From assembly GCA_021821945.1 (NCBI GenBank), contig JAJZTF010000003.1:131615-195614 (forward strand): a stretch of 64,000 nucleotides of DNA, read 5' to 3'. This document shows positions 20,716 through 30,256 of this stretch, in pieces. Numbering within the stretch: the stretch's first letter is position 1; each line of letters starts with the position of its first letter. Under the pieces are notes generated by a model. That model was not told the origin of the DNA. It worked only from the letters and a program-made list of their open reading frames with translations, and searched no databases. The position numbers were made by a program, and so were the translations under genes. This DNA is from Pseudomonadota bacterium (GTDB lineage Bacteria; Pseudomonadota; Gammaproteobacteria; Burkholderiales; Gallionellaceae).

Positions 20716-21609
20716 ATGAATATTATTCTAGTTTCCAGCAGATGGGCAGGGCCTCGCAACATCTATCTCGGAGCAAAACAGCTTCTGCTTCTGCTGCTTC
20801 TGGGCTTCACGCTGATGACAGGTGCGGTGATCGGCGTTCAGTATGCCTTGCTGCGCTTCGCGCCGGAGGATCTTGCGCGCGAGCTGAATGACCATCTTCC
20901 CGTGAAACTCGACCGGCAGGCATATGAGCGCAACAGCCTGGATGCACTTGCCATCAGGCTGGGACAGATGCAGGCCCGCTTGCTGCGCCTGGATGCGCTG
21001 GGTGCGCGTCTGGTGAAGCTCGCCGGCATGAATCCTTCCGAATTCGAATTCGAGGAGCCTCCCGCGCAGGGAGGGCCGCTGGTGAACCCCGGGGCATTGT
21101 CGCAGGCGACATTGAATGACCAGCTGAAGGCGCTTGCAGGCCTGGTGTCCGACCGGACCGACAAGCTGACAGCGCTTCAGACGCTCCTGATGCAGCATGA
21201 GCTGAAGCGCGAACTCTTCCCTTCCAGTGCGCCGATCAGGGATGTCGTCTACACTTCCAATTTCGGCTGGCGCATCGATCCATTCACAGGCAGAAACGCG
21301 ATGCACGAGGGTGTTGATTTCATGGCGGAGGCGGGCACCACCTTTTATGCGTCTGCCGGCGGCGTGGTTGTGTATGCGGCTATGCATCCCCAGTATGGTA
21401 ATATGGTCGAGATCGATCACGGCAACGACATCGTGACGCGCTATGCCCATGCGTCCAGACTGTTTGTCAAGGTGGGTCAGGTGGTGAGGGCAGGAGACAG
21501 GCTGGGCGAAGTCGGCAGCACCGGACGTTCGACAGGAAATCATCTGCACTTCGAAGTCAGGTACAAGGGCATGGCCCAGAATCCCGTGCGTTTTTTGCAG
21601 ACAAGCTAA
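20716..21609 (+). CDS. M23 family murein endopeptidase
   Basis: A 297-residue membrane-anchored protein: one N-terminal helix (about 20-45), a helical/coiled region (about 70-165), then a LytM domain. HEGVDFMAEAG carries the first zinc ligands (H-x3-D), YGNMVEIDHG and HLHFEV the remaining H-x-H motif, so it should be catalytically active. It would cut peptidoglycan cross-links in the periplasm. It is divergent from dciA and lies 39 bp before secA, the usual beta-proteobacterial order. Confidence 0.92.
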   Translation: MNIILVSSRWAGPRNIYLGAKQLLLLLLLGFTLMTGAVIGVQYALLRFAPEDLARELNDHLPVKLDRQAYERNSLDALAIRLGQMQARLLRLDALGARLVKLAGMNPSEFEFEEPPAQGGPLVNPGALSQATLNDQLKALAGLVSDRTDKLTALQTLLMQHELKRELFPSSAPIRDVVYTSNFGWRIDPFTGRNAMHEGVDFMAEAGTTFYASAGGVVVYAAMHPQYGNMVEIDHGNDIVTRYAHASRLFVKVGQVVRAGDRLGEVGSTGRSTGNHLHFEVRYKGMAQNPVRFLQTS

Positions 21610-21648
21610 TAAGATAAGGGCGGATAGTCCGCCTCTGGTTGATAAGAC

Positions 21649-24354
21649 ATGATTTCAAAAGTATTAAAAAGTATCTTTGGAAGCCGCAACGATCGCCTGC
21701 TCAAGCAATATCGTCAAACCGTCAAGGAGATCAACAGACTGGAAGCGGACATCGCGAAACTCAGCGATGAAGAGCTGCGGGCGAAAACCGGGATTTTCAA
21801 GGAGCGCCACGCCAAGGGCGAATCCCTGGACAGCATGCTTCCGGAGGCTTTCGCGGTGGTCAGGGAGGCGGGTTCGAGGGCGCTCGGCATGCGCCACTAC
21901 GACGTGCAGATGATAGGCGGGATGGTGCTGCATTACGGCAAGATCGCCGAGATGCGCACCGGGGAAGGCAAAACGCTGATGGCGACGCTGCCGGTCTATC
22001 TCAATGCGATCACGGGTCTGGGCGTGCATGTGGTGACGGTCAACGATTATCTTGCTTCGCGCGATGCGGCCTGGATGGGCAAGCTTTACAACTTCCTTGG
22101 CCTTAGTGTCGGGGTGATCCTCACGCAGATGGAGTCTTCGGAAAAGCAGGCTGCCTATGCCGCGGACATCACCTATGGCACGAATAACGAATTCGGCTTC
22201 GACTATCTGCGCGACAACATGGCAGGCCATATCTCCGAGCGATTCCAGCGCGGGCTTAACTTCGCGATCGTGGACGAGGTGGATTCCATCCTGATCGACG
22301 AGGCGAGAACGCCGCTGATCATATCGGGGCAGGCCGAGGGCGACGTCAATGTGTACGTGAAGATAGACGCGCTTGCGAAAAAGCTGGTGCGCCAGGTCAC
22401 GGAGGACGGTCCGGGGGACTATTCGGTCGATGAAAAGAATCACCAGATACTGCTCACCGAGATAGGCCATGAACATGCCGAACAGATACTCACCGAAGCG
22501 GGCCTGTTGCCGCCGAACGGCAGCCTTTACGATGCGGCCAACATCTCCCTGATACACCATCTCTATGCCGCGCTGCGCGCGCATGCGCTCTACCACAGGG
22601 ACCAGCACTACGTGGTGCAAAACGGCGAAGTGGTGATCGTCGACGAGCATACGGGGCGTCTGATGAGCGGAAGACGCTGGTCTGACGGCCTGCACCAGGC
22701 TGTGGAAGCCAAGGAGGGCGTGGAGATCAAGAAGGAAAACCAGACCCTGGCCTCGATCACCTTCCAGAATTATTTCCGCATGTACGACAAGCTGGGCGGC
22801 ATGACGGGAACGGCCGATACCGAGGCTTACGAGTTCCAGCAGATATACAACCTCGAGACGGTGATCATTCCGCCCAACCGGCCGACGATCCGCCGCGACT
22901 TGATGGACAAGGTGTACCTGACCGCGATGGAAAAGTACCGCGCGGTGATCATGGACATCAAGGACTGCTATGAGCGCGGCCAGCCGGTTCTGGTGGGCAC
23001 GACATCGATCGAGAATTCGGAGCTGCTCTCGCATCTTCTGGACAAGGAGAAGCTGCCGCATCAGGTCCTGAACGCAAAGCAGCATGCGAGGGAAGCCGAG
23101 ATCGTGGCCCAGGCGGGCCAGCCCAGGATGATCACGATCGCGACCAACATGGCAGGCCGGGGTACCGACATCGTGCTGGGCGGAAACATAGAGCACCAGA
23201 TCGAGAAGATACGCCAGGACACGAGCCTGGATCAGGCCGAGTGTGACGCGCGCATCGCGAAGCTGAAGCAGGACTGGCAGGTCGTGCACGACCAGGTGCT
23301 CAAGAGCGGCGGCCTGCACATCATAGGCACGGAGCGGCACGAATCCCGCCGCGTGGACAACCAGTTGCGCGGACGCTCCGGTCGCCAGGGGGACCCTGGA
23401 TCGAGCCGCTTCTATCTCTCGCTTGAAGACCCGCTGCTTAGAATCTTCGCATCCGACAGGGTCGCCGCGATCATGAACAAGTTCAAGCTGCCCGAGGGGG
23501 AGGCGATAGAGCATGTATGGGTGACGCGCGCGATCGAGAATGCCCAGCGCAAGGTGGAGGCGCGCAACTTCGACATGCGCAAGCAGATACTCGAATACGA
23601 CGACGTGGCGAACGACCAGCGCAAGGTGATCTACCGCCAGCGCACCGAGCTCATGGAAAGCGATGACATATCCGAGACCATCTCCGGCATGCGCGATGGC
23701 GTGCTGGACGAGATGATCAGCCTCTACATCGCTCCCCACAGCATGGAAGAGCAGTGGGATGTCGCCGGGCTGGAGAAGGCGCTCGCATCCGAATACCGCC
23801 TCGAGCTTCCGCTTGCAAAGTGGCTGGATGAAGAGAAGACGCTGGACGAGGCGGGGTTGCGCGCGCGCATCTTCGAGCGGGCAAGAGAGGCCTATCAGGC
23901 GAAAGTGGAACTGGTGGGCGCCGAGATGATGCGCCACTACGAGCGCGCGATCATGCTGCAGACCCTGGACATGCACTGGCGGGAGCATCTCGCCTCGCTG
24001 GACCATCTGCGCCAGGGCATCCACCTGCGCGGCTATGCGCAGAAGAATCCCAAGCAGGAATACAAGCGCGAGGCTTTCGAGCTGTTCTCGATGATGCTGG
24101 ACGTGATCAAGCGCGAGGTGATACAGGTGCTGATGAACGTCGAGATACGCAGCGAAGACGAGATCGAGCCTGTTCAGGCGGCACCCGTGGATGTTCAGTA
24201 CCACCATGCAGACTATGAGGAAGCGCTGTCGGGGCAGGACAAGGATGAGGAGCAGCAGCCCGTCGTCAGGTCTGGCAGGAAGATAGGGCGCAACGACCCC
24301 TGTCCCTGCGGCTCCGGAAAGAAATACAAGCAGTGCCATGGGCAACTGAACTAG
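21649..24354 (+). CDS. secA: Protein translocase ATPase SecA
   Basis: The 901-residue motor has Walker [12 protein letters not shown] (about 102-110), the DEVD/DEAR motif [25 protein letters not shown]-type motif [14 protein letters not shown] and the arginine-finger region [18 protein letters not shown]. The C-terminus [14 protein letters not shown] is the intact zinc-binding SEC-C tail, which binds SecB. Length is normal. It drives preproteins through SecYEG and complements the secDF-yajC set at 12-15 kb. Confidence 0.98.
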   Translation: MISKVLKSIFGSRNDRLLKQYRQTVKEINRLEADIAKLSDEELRAKTGIFKERHAKGESLDSMLPEAFAVVREAGSRALGMRHYDVQMIGGMVLHYGKIAEMRTGEGKTLMATLPVYLNAITGLGVHVVTVNDYLASRDAAWMGKLYNFLGLSVGVILTQMESSEKQAAYAADITYGTNNEFGFDYLRDNMAGHISERFQRGLNFAIVDEVDSILIDEARTPLIISGQAEGDVNVYVKIDALAKKLVRQVTEDGPGDYSVDEKNHQILLTEIGHEHAEQILTEAGLLPPNGSLYDAANISLIHHLYAALRAHALYHRDQHYVVQNGEVVIVDEHTGRLMSGRRWSDGLHQAVEAKEGVEIKKENQTLASITFQNYFRMYDKLGGMTGTADTEAYEFQQIYNLETVIIPPNRPTIRRDLMDKVYLTAMEKYRAVIMDIKDCYERGQPVLVGTTSIENSELLSHLLDKEKLPHQVLNAKQHAREAEIVAQAGQPRMITIATNMAGRGTDIVLGGNIEHQIEKIRQDTSLDQAECDARIAKLKQDWQVVHDQVLKSGGLHIIGTERHESRRVDNQLRGRSGRQGDPGSSRFYLSLEDPLLRIFASDRVAAIMNKFKLPEGEAIEHVWVTRAIENAQRKVEARNFDMRKQILEYDDVANDQRKVIYRQRTELMESDDISETISGMRDGVLDEMISLYIAPHSMEEQWDVAGLEKALASEYRLELPLAKWLDEEKTLDEAGLRARIFERAREAYQAKVELVGAEMMRHYERAIMLQTLDMHWREHLASLDHLRQGIHLRGYAQKNPKQEYKREAFELFSMMLDVIKREVIQVLMNVEIRSEDEIEPVQAAPVDVQYHHADYEEALSGQDKDEEQQPVVRSGRKIGRNDPCPCGSGKKYKQCHGQLN

Positions 24355-24365
24355 AGGAGAAGGCA

Positions 24366-24851
24366 ATGTCACTGGTGATAGACACCCTGCGCGCATCACC
24401 CGTCACCGAAGAGCTGAGCGATGCGGAGGTGGAGATCCTGTCCGAGCTCTTCGAGGTCCAGGAATTCAAGGCGGGTGACGTGATCGTCAAGCCCAACGAC
24501 GAGCAGCCCGACAATCTTTACATGCTCGCGTCCGGCGATATAGAGGTCAGGATAGAAAGCGCAGCGGAAAAGGCGGTGATCCATGTCCTGAAGCCCGGGG
24601 ATCTTGCGGGCATGATCACCTTCGCGGGAGGGGCGGCCTCGCAGATCAGCGCAACGCTCTATGCGGTGGGCCCCACCAAGGTTCTGAGCATGCAGCGCTT
24701 GCGATTCGAGTCGCTGCTCAATTCCCATCCGAGGCTCGTGTACCACGTGATGCGCGGCATCATAAGGAACATGCACGGCATCGTCCGGCGAGTGAACAGC
24801 GAGTCGGCCGAGCTTTCCAATTACATCTACAAGACCGGCGGTCGTTACTAG
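24366..24851 (+). CDS. Small cyclic-nucleotide-binding-domain protein
   Basis: A 161-residue protein made almost entirely of one cNMP-binding (CRP-like) beta-roll: FKAGDVIVKPNDEQPDNLYMLASGDIEV, VIHVLKPGDLAGMITF and a C-helix with MRGIIRNMHGIVRRVN. There is no DNA-binding domain. The phosphate-binding cassette (normally GE-x-A/L...R-A/S) reads AGMITFAGGAASQIS, lacking the usual Arg, so nucleotide binding is uncertain. It sits between secA (11 bp) and argJ (9 bp), with GAGGAGAAGG before its ATG, so it is part of that transcript. Role unknown. Confidence 0.8.
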   Translation: MSLVIDTLRASPVTEELSDAEVEILSELFEVQEFKAGDVIVKPNDEQPDNLYMLASGDIEVRIESAAEKAVIHVLKPGDLAGMITFAGGAASQISATLYAVGPTKVLSMQRLRFESLLNSHPRLVYHVMRGIIRNMHGIVRRVNSESAELSNYIYKTGGRY

Positions 24852-24860
24852 GAGAAGAAG

Positions 24861-26084
24861 ATGCCTGTCAACCTGAATCCGCCGGCTTCGGCACTGCCCG
24901 TGGCGGGCGTTGCGCTGGGCATCGCGAAGGCCGGCATCAAGCGCGAGAACCGCAAGGATCTTCTGGTCATCGGCCTTTGCGAGGGTGCGAGGATCGCGGG
25001 CGTATTCACTAAAAACCGTTTCTGCGCCGCACCCGTGATCGTCGCGAAGGAACATCTGGCTTCTGGCAAAGGCATACGCGCGCTGGTGGTGAACACCGGC
25101 AATGCGAATGCGGGAACAGGCGAGCAGGGATTGAAGGATGCCAGGGATACCTGCGCAGCGCTGGCGGGCCTGCTCAACTGCAAGGCTGATCAGATACTGC
25201 CCTTTTCGACGGGGGTGATCATGGAGCCCTTGCCTGTTGCAAGGATCGCAGCCGGATTGCCTGCTGCCGTTGCCGGCATGGTCGAGGACAACTGGCTCGA
25301 TGCGAGTGAGGCGATCATGACGACGGACATCGTCGCCAAGGCGGTTTCGAAGCGCATCTCGATGGACGGCGTCGAGGTCACGATCACCGGCATCGCCAAG
25401 GGCTCTGGCATGATACATCCCAACATGGCGACCATGCTGGGCTATATCGCAACGGATGCCGCTGTATCCCAGCCGCTGCTTCAGAAGATGGTGAGCGATG
25501 CCGCGAACCGTTCGTTCAACTGCATCACCGTGGATGGGGACACTTCCACGAACGATGCGCTGATGCTGATGGCGACCGGAAAGTCTGGGCTTGCCGAGGT
25601 GAGCGATGCGGGAAGCAAGAACTATCATACCCTTTTCGAGGCGGTCGTCGAAGTCGCTGTCCTTCTTGCGCAGGCCATCGTCCGGGACGGGGAGGGCGCG
25701 ACCAAGTTCATTACGGTCAAGGTCGAGGGCGGAAGGGATGGAAACGAGTGCAGGAAGATAGGCTATGCGATCGCGCATTCCCCGCTCGTGAAGACCGCCT
25801 TCTTCGCTTCCGACCCCAACCTCGGGCGCATCCTGGCCGCGATCGGCTATGCGGGCGTCGAAGATCTGGACGTGTCGGCATTGAGGCTCTACCTCGATGA
25901 CGTGCTGGTCGCCGAAAACGGTGGCAGGGCGCAAAGCTACAGGGAGGAGGACGGGCAGCGCGTGATGAGGCAGTCCGACATCACGATACGCGTGGTGCTG
26001 AACCGTGGGGAGGCGGGCGCGACGCTCTGGACCTGCGATTTCTCCTACGACTATGTAAAGATCAACGCGAGCTACCGCAGCTGA
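24861..26084 (+). CDS. argJ: Bifunctional glutamate N-acetyltransferase/ornithine acetyltransferase
   Basis: The 407-residue ArgJ runs the acetyl cycle of arginine synthesis. [20 protein letters not shown] contains the self-cleavage site before the catalytic Thr of [14 protein letters not shown] (oxyanion region), [13 protein letters not shown] and [16 protein letters not shown] are family blocks, and the C-terminus ends in the expected short polar tail. It is preceded by AGGAG and followed after 2 bp by the DUF815 gene. With argD, argF and argG in this window it gives four arginine genes at two loci. Confidence 0.97.
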   Translation: MPVNLNPPASALPVAGVALGIAKAGIKRENRKDLLVIGLCEGARIAGVFTKNRFCAAPVIVAKEHLASGKGIRALVVNTGNANAGTGEQGLKDARDTCAALAGLLNCKADQILPFSTGVIMEPLPVARIAAGLPAAVAGMVEDNWLDASEAIMTTDIVAKAVSKRISMDGVEVTITGIAKGSGMIHPNMATMLGYIATDAAVSQPLLQKMVSDAANRSFNCITVDGDTSTNDALMLMATGKSGLAEVSDAGSKNYHTLFEAVVEVAVLLAQAIVRDGEGATKFITVKVEGGRDGNECRKIGYAIAHSPLVKTAFFASDPNLGRILAAIGYAGVEDLDVSALRLYLDDVLVAENGGRAQSYREEDGQRVMRQSDITIRVVLNRGEAGATLWTCDFSYDYVKINASYRS

Positions 26085-26086
26085 CC

Positions 26087-26962
26087 ATGGAAAGACTGGA
26101 CCAGTTTCTCGACCGCGCCGAAGGACTGCTTTCGAGGCTGGAAGGCATGCTGCCCTCATCCGGGGTTGAGGCACCCGACTTCGATGCTGCCTCTGCCTTC
26201 CGCTGGAACCATGCAAGGCGTGCGCTCGAGCCGGTGGCAAATTTCCAGCGCATCGCGTTATCCGACCTTATCGGCATAGACGACCAGAAGACTCGCATCG
26301 CGCAGAACACGCTGCAGTTCGTGAAAGGCGGGACGGCCAACAACGTGCTGCTTTCGGGGGCGAGGGGCACGGGAAAGTCGTCCCTCGTGAAAGCCTTGCT
26401 CAACGAATATGCCGGACTTTCCCTGCGGGTGATCCAGATCGACAAGCAGGGGCTTGCCGATCTGCCTTGGATCGTGAGCCTGGTCGAGGGCAGGAAGGAA
26501 AGATTCATACTGTATTGCGACGATCTCTCCTTCAACGCCGACGAGGTCGGGTATCAGACGCTGAAGGCGGCGCTGGACGGGGATCTGGTCGCCTTTTCCG
26601 ACAACCTCCTGATCTACGCGACATCGAACCGGCGCCATCTGATGCCGGACTACATGAGCGACAATTTGGCGACGAGGCACGTGGGCGACGAAATCCATCC
26701 TGCCGAGAGCGTGGAGGAAAAGGTTTCCCTGTCGGAGCGCTTCGGCCTCTGGATCTCCTTCTATCCTTTCGGTCAGGAGGAATATCTGGCGATCGCGGAA
26801 CGCTGGCTCAAGCATCACGGCTGGCAGCACGGCATGACGGACGAGGTGCGCCAGGCCGCGCTGCAGTGGTCGCTTTCGCGGGGGGCGCGCAGCGGCCGCG
26901 TGGCAAGCCAGTTCGCCCGCGACTGGTGCGGAAGGCAGGCCTACATCATCCAGAGCGGATAG
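26087..26962 (+). CDS. DUF815 family P-loop ATPase
   Basis: A 291-residue protein with Walker A GARGTGKSSLVKA (about 96-108), Walker B-like ERFILYCDDLSF, and YATSNRRHLMPDYMSDN (sensor-like). It is the AAA-related ATPase family DUF815, whose cellular role is not established. Starting 2 bp after argJ, it is translationally linked to it, a common pairing in beta-proteobacteria. Its 3' end overlaps the convergent lipoprotein gene by 22 bp. Confidence 0.88.
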   Translation: MERLDQFLDRAEGLLSRLEGMLPSSGVEAPDFDAASAFRWNHARRALEPVANFQRIALSDLIGIDDQKTRIAQNTLQFVKGGTANNVLLSGARGTGKSSLVKALLNEYAGLSLRVIQIDKQGLADLPWIVSLVEGRKERFILYCDDLSFNADEVGYQTLKAALDGDLVAFSDNLLIYATSNRRHLMPDYMSDNLATRHVGDEIHPAESVEEKVSLSERFGLWISFYPFGQEEYLAIAERWLKHHGWQHGMTDEVRQAALQWSLSRGARSGRVASQFARDWCGRQAYIIQSG

Positions 26963-27417
26963 TAGTAGTCCGGGTAGTTCAGTTCCACCTGGCGTTTCGG
27001 CCAAAGGAAGATTTCATCCGCGGCAACGTAGGGGAAGAGGTAGTCGTATTCGCCGATCTTGCCGGGGACGGAAGGCTGCAAGGTTCCGGTCACCGTCACT
27101 TCCCTGCCTGTCGCATAGATGACCGGGTCGTAGAATCCCGGGCTGCAAGCCATGAAGCGGCCGTCAGACTTGTCCTCCTCCTCCGGGCGCGCAATCGAGT
27201 CGAGCGTATGGCTCACGACCTGGAAACAGGTTTCATTCTTCCTTGGCGTCACGCTTGCGATCGTTCCACCCCAGCGCACCTTGTTTCCGGCGAAGTTCTG
27301 CGTCTGCGCAGCAAGCGGCGTGACGCTGGCAAACGGGCCTGTCGAGAGTTTGGCGGGCGGCTGGGTTGCGCATGCGGCGAGCAATGCAGTCGGAAGCAGC
27401 CAGATTAAAGTTTTCAT
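26941..27417 (-). CDS. slp: Slp-family outer-membrane lipoprotein
   Basis: A 158-residue lipoprotein: signal peptide with lipobox LLAAC (Cys about 16). The body has the Slp pattern VRWGGTIASVTPRKNETCFQVV, SDGRFMACSPGFYDPVIYATGREVTVTG and YDYLFPYVAADEIFLWPKR. Slp proteins are starvation- or acid-induced outer-membrane lipoproteins of unclear mechanism. It is convergent with the DUF815 gene and overlaps its end. Confidence 0.9.
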   Translation of the reverse strand: MKTLIWLLPTALLAACATQPPAKLSTGPFASVTPLAAQTQNFAGNKVRWGGTIASVTPRKNETCFQVVSHTLDSIARPEEEDKSDGRFMACSPGFYDPVIYATGREVTVTGTLQPSVPGKIGEYDYLFPYVAADEIFLWPKRQVELNYPDYYYPLWMM

Positions 27418-27561
27418 GATCGCACTCCTTCCCGTTCTTCAAAGAGGGATTATGCATAAGAAATGAAAACGTGGCGCAAGTTCAATCCTGATGGCAGCAG
27501 TTTTCCCCGATCCATTGCATGATAACGGCACCGTTCAGGCATCTGCAGGGCATTGCAGTGA

Positions 27562-27876
27562 CTATTCGCCCGCGCTGCTGACCTGATGCGCCCAGGACAA
27601 CGCCCCCATCATCGCTGCAGTGACGGTCTGGGTATCCAGCCCGCATTTCAGGGCGGCCGCAGCCATCTCGTCGGGCGCCCTGGATTCCATTGCGCTGGCC
27701 AGCGACAATGCGCCGCTCATCGGCCCTGGCTCGTTGCGCAATGCCATGACAACCGCATCCGGCAGGGCGATCTGTTTCAGGATTTCGCCTAGAGGCTGCG
27801 CCATCATGACGTCCAGCATCGAAAAAAGTCCGGTCAGGAACAGTTGCTCGGCGTTGTCCGGAATCTCCCCGGACAT
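27562..27876 (-). pseudogene. 3' fragment of an EAL/HDOD-type signalling gene
   Basis: The 104-codon minus-strand frame reads as the C-terminus of a YuxH-like EAL-HDOD protein: AEQLFLTGLFSMLDVMMAQPLGEILKQI, LPDAVVMALR and a terminal helix, ending at a TAG (27562). The whole EAL domain and most of HDOD are missing upstream. The reading stops being family-like at about 27870, where the sequence becomes part of the oppositely oriented glycosyltransferase. A possible ATG at 27876 is probably fortuitous. It is a truncated remnant. Confidence 0.75.
27856..27874. repeat. Inverted repeat at the gene-fragment junction
   Basis: GTCCGG (27856-27861) and CCGGAC (27869-27874) form a perfect 6-bp inverted repeat with a 7-bp spacer, exactly where the HDOD and glycosyltransferase fragments meet. 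Confidence 0.6.
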
Positions 27877-29086
27877 CGATTACCTGTTTGTGATCAGCGG
27901 TTACCTGCTGGAACACAAGGAATCTTTTGTTTGCAGCCTGCTGGAACAGGCTGCCTGTCTGCCAGGGCGCAAGGTGTTCGTGCTTGGCGATGCCAGTGGC
28001 GACCAAGCGGCTTATGACTGCTTCCGTACCAACGATCTGGAAATCTATCCAGTGGCCAGCGGCGACCTGCGGCAGGAGTTGTTCAACCGGGCGCGCGTGG
28101 TGGTTTCGCGCTCCGGCTACACCACGGTGATGGACATGGTGGAGCACGGCAAGCGCGCACTGATAATCCCTACCCCGAATCAGACCGAGCAGGAATACCT
28201 GGCCTCCTACTTGGGAGGGCAACGCTACTACGTTACCCGCACGCAGCAGGAATGCTTGGATCTGGGGTCGGCGCTGCAGGAATGCGAACAGACACGCCCC
28301 TTCGAGGCACCGTGGAAAACGGAGGAATCGCTTCGTCGCATCAGCGACGGCATCGCCGAGCTTTCGCATAAGCATTTCGTCTCTATCGTCGTGCCGGCCT
28401 ACAACGAAGAGGCCGAGATCGGGGCGACGCTAAAGTGCCTGCTAGCGCAGCGCTATCCCGCGGACCGCTACGAGATCGTGCTGGTAGAAAACGGCTCCAC
28501 CGATGCGACGCGTGACATCGCCCAGAGAATCTCCGCAGAGAGCGGTGGCCGTCTGCACATTGTGCCGATCAACGAGGGCGGGGTATCGCACGCGAAGAAT
28601 GTGGGGCTGGACAAGCTGGCGCCGGATTCGGAATGGGTGGTGTTCTGCGATGCAGACACCCACATTGGGACAAATTTCCTGCAGCACCTCAACACCTGGC
28701 TCAATCGACATGGTGATGATGATCTGAGCGTGGGGACGACCAGCATTCTTCCCGAATTGGGCACCGGCTGGTATGGTCGCGCCTGGTTTAGAGCCTATGA
28801 CTTCATCCATCGCTTCACTCGCACTTCGTTCTCGATTCAGGTGGCGCGCACGCAGGTAGCGCGAGGCGTGCGCTTTCGTGAGGACCTGAACTTTTCAGAG
28901 GACCTGAATTTTATTCAGGAGTGCCGACGCTATGGGCGCTTCTTTTTTCTGCCTACCAACCAGGTAAGCACTTCGACGAGGCGCTTCGATTCTTGTGGGT
29001 ACCTGCGCCTAAGCTTGCGCTGGACAGTCGAAGCGCTGATGCCGATGCGCTTAAAGATCAACAGGAAATACGATGTCATACGTTGA
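27872..29086 (+). pseudogene. 5'-truncated GT28-like/GT2 fusion glycosyltransferase
   Basis: About 405 codons remain. The first ~165 read as the C-terminal half of a MurG-like (GT28) domain: DIDYLFVISGYLLEHKES, then VVVSRSGYTTVMDMVEHGKRALIIPTPNQTEQEYLASYL. After a linker comes a GT2 domain: FVSIVVPAYNEEAEIGATL, EIVLVENGSTDATRD, WVVFCDADTHIGTNF and EDLNFIQECRRYGRF. The GT28 N-terminal half and any start codon are lost at the 27.87-kb junction. The frame is open further left (27620), but only as antisense of the HDOD fragment. It overlaps the following DedA gene by 14 bp. The GT2 part might still be expressed, but no good start is visible. Confidence 0.72.
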
Positions 29087-29729
29087 CTTCGCCTCGCTCG
29101 ATCACATGTCCGCTATCCTTAGCGAACATGACCATCTGGCTTACGGTGTGTTATTCCTCGGCGCATTCTTCGAGACGCTGATTCCGACTTCACTGGTGGT
29201 ATTCGGAGAGTTGTTCTTTATCCCAGGTGCGTTGCTCGCCGGTCTTGGAATATTAAATGTCTGGGCCGTGACGGCCACACTCTATGCCGGCGGGATACTT
29301 GGTGACAACGCGAGTTACTGGCTTGGGAGGTATTGGGGAGTGTCATTATTCGAACGCTTGGCGAAACTTCCGCTGGTGGGCAACTTCGTACGTGAAGATA
29401 ATTATCGACGCGGTGTGGCATTTTTCCAAAGACGCGGTGCGATCGCTGTGTTCGCGGCCCGCTTGAGCGGCCCTCTATCATGGGTAACGCCGGCAATGGC
29501 CGGCATGTTACGCTTGAACTACGTGACCTTCGTTCGCTTCAACGCGCTTGGAGTTATGGTCGGCATCGGGCAGTTCATCGCGGCGGGATATTTTTGCGGA
29601 GAATATCTGCCTGCTATCCTGCGGTTCCGTGAAAGCTACGGCTTAACCATCTTCGCCGCGCTTGCCGCACCAGTTGCGCTGTTCATATGGTACATGTGGG
29701 CGAAACGAAGAGAACAGGCAGCTACCTGA
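29073..29729 (+). CDS. DedA/VTT family membrane protein (island copy)
   Basis: A 218-residue membrane protein with DedA features: FFETLIPTSLVVFGELFFIPGALLAGLG, GDNASYWLGRYWGVSLFERL and AARLSGPLSWVTPAMAGMLRL in place of the usual F-x2-R-x2-P-x2-R motif. The second Arg is replaced (GPLSWVTP), so it belongs to a divergent branch. It overlaps the glycosyltransferase by 14 bp and was probably part of an envelope-sugar operon. It seems intact. Confidence 0.8.
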   Translation: MSYVDFASLDHMSAILSEHDHLAYGVLFLGAFFETLIPTSLVVFGELFFIPGALLAGLGILNVWAVTATLYAGGILGDNASYWLGRYWGVSLFERLAKLPLVGNFVREDNYRRGVAFFQRRGAIAVFAARLSGPLSWVTPAMAGMLRLNYVTFVRFNALGVMVGIGQFIAAGYFCGEYLPAILRFRESYGLTIFAALAAPVALFIWYMWAKRREQAAT

Positions 29730-29955
29730 AGTTGCACCGATGGTGTCAGAAAACTTGTGCAAAACAAACATACATTCTTTTCCCCTAACTTCCAGTTTGG
29801 CCGATCAGCGTGAATTGGCCTTCGGGCAGGTTTCGAAGCACAGCAGTCATTCAAATGACCGCGAAGCTGGGTGGCCGAGGGTCCGCAACAGGTTCATTGC
29901 AGCCTGACGATTAGTTTGTTGCCACCCACCGGAGTGATGCGCGTAGATTTGGTTT

Positions 29956-30250
29956 CTATGCTTGTTTCTTTCGTGCGGGGGCGTGCGGTATCGGATAGCT
30001 GCCCCGCCAGTAGCACATTCTATAGAGCGCCCGGATGTGCCAAAAGTAACTGCCGGGACGAGTAATGGCCAGCATCACGGCGGTGATCGGCGCAAAGTAC
30101 CCATATCGCCATGCGCCGATCCACCCTTTCGTGAATCCCTGTTTGAACTCCTGTGTCGCCATGTTCAGTGTATTGTGCATGATGTCCAGTCCACAGATTC
30201 GTCGATCATCATCTTGAGCCGGGTTGCAGCATAATCGAAATGCTCGCCGT
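29956..30250 (-). pseudogene. Decayed or truncated ORF of unknown family
   Basis: An intact minus-strand frame (29956-30180) encodes MATQEFKQGFTKGWIGAWRYGYFAPITAVML and a basic C-terminus. Just upstream, in another frame, the sequence YGEHFDYAATRLKMMIDESVDWT (about 30250-30185) looks like a natural N-ward extension, ending at a frame change near 30183. Together they suggest the 3' part of a longer gene, frameshifted and cut at the integrase end. No clear ribosome site precedes the possible ATGs. Alternatively, 29956-30180 is a genuine 74-aa protein. Bases 29730-29955 show nothing else supportable. Confidence 0.4.
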
Positions 30251-30256
30251 ACTCAA

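Noticed and set aside
21664..24399. A 911-codon open frame on the minus strand opposite secA
   Set aside because: It is the antisense of a fully recognisable SecA gene. GC-rich codon bias keeps the opposite frame open. The translation is low in recognisable motifs and rich in His, Arg and Leu.
24396..26240. A 614-codon minus-strand frame opposite the cNMP protein, argJ and DUF815 genes
   Set aside because: It crosses three good genes; the composition (high Arg/His) is typical of an antisense frame.
29730..29955. Possible small coding region between the island DedA gene and the decayed ORF
   Set aside because: Short frames exist on both strands but none has a convincing start, ribosome site or recognisable sequence.
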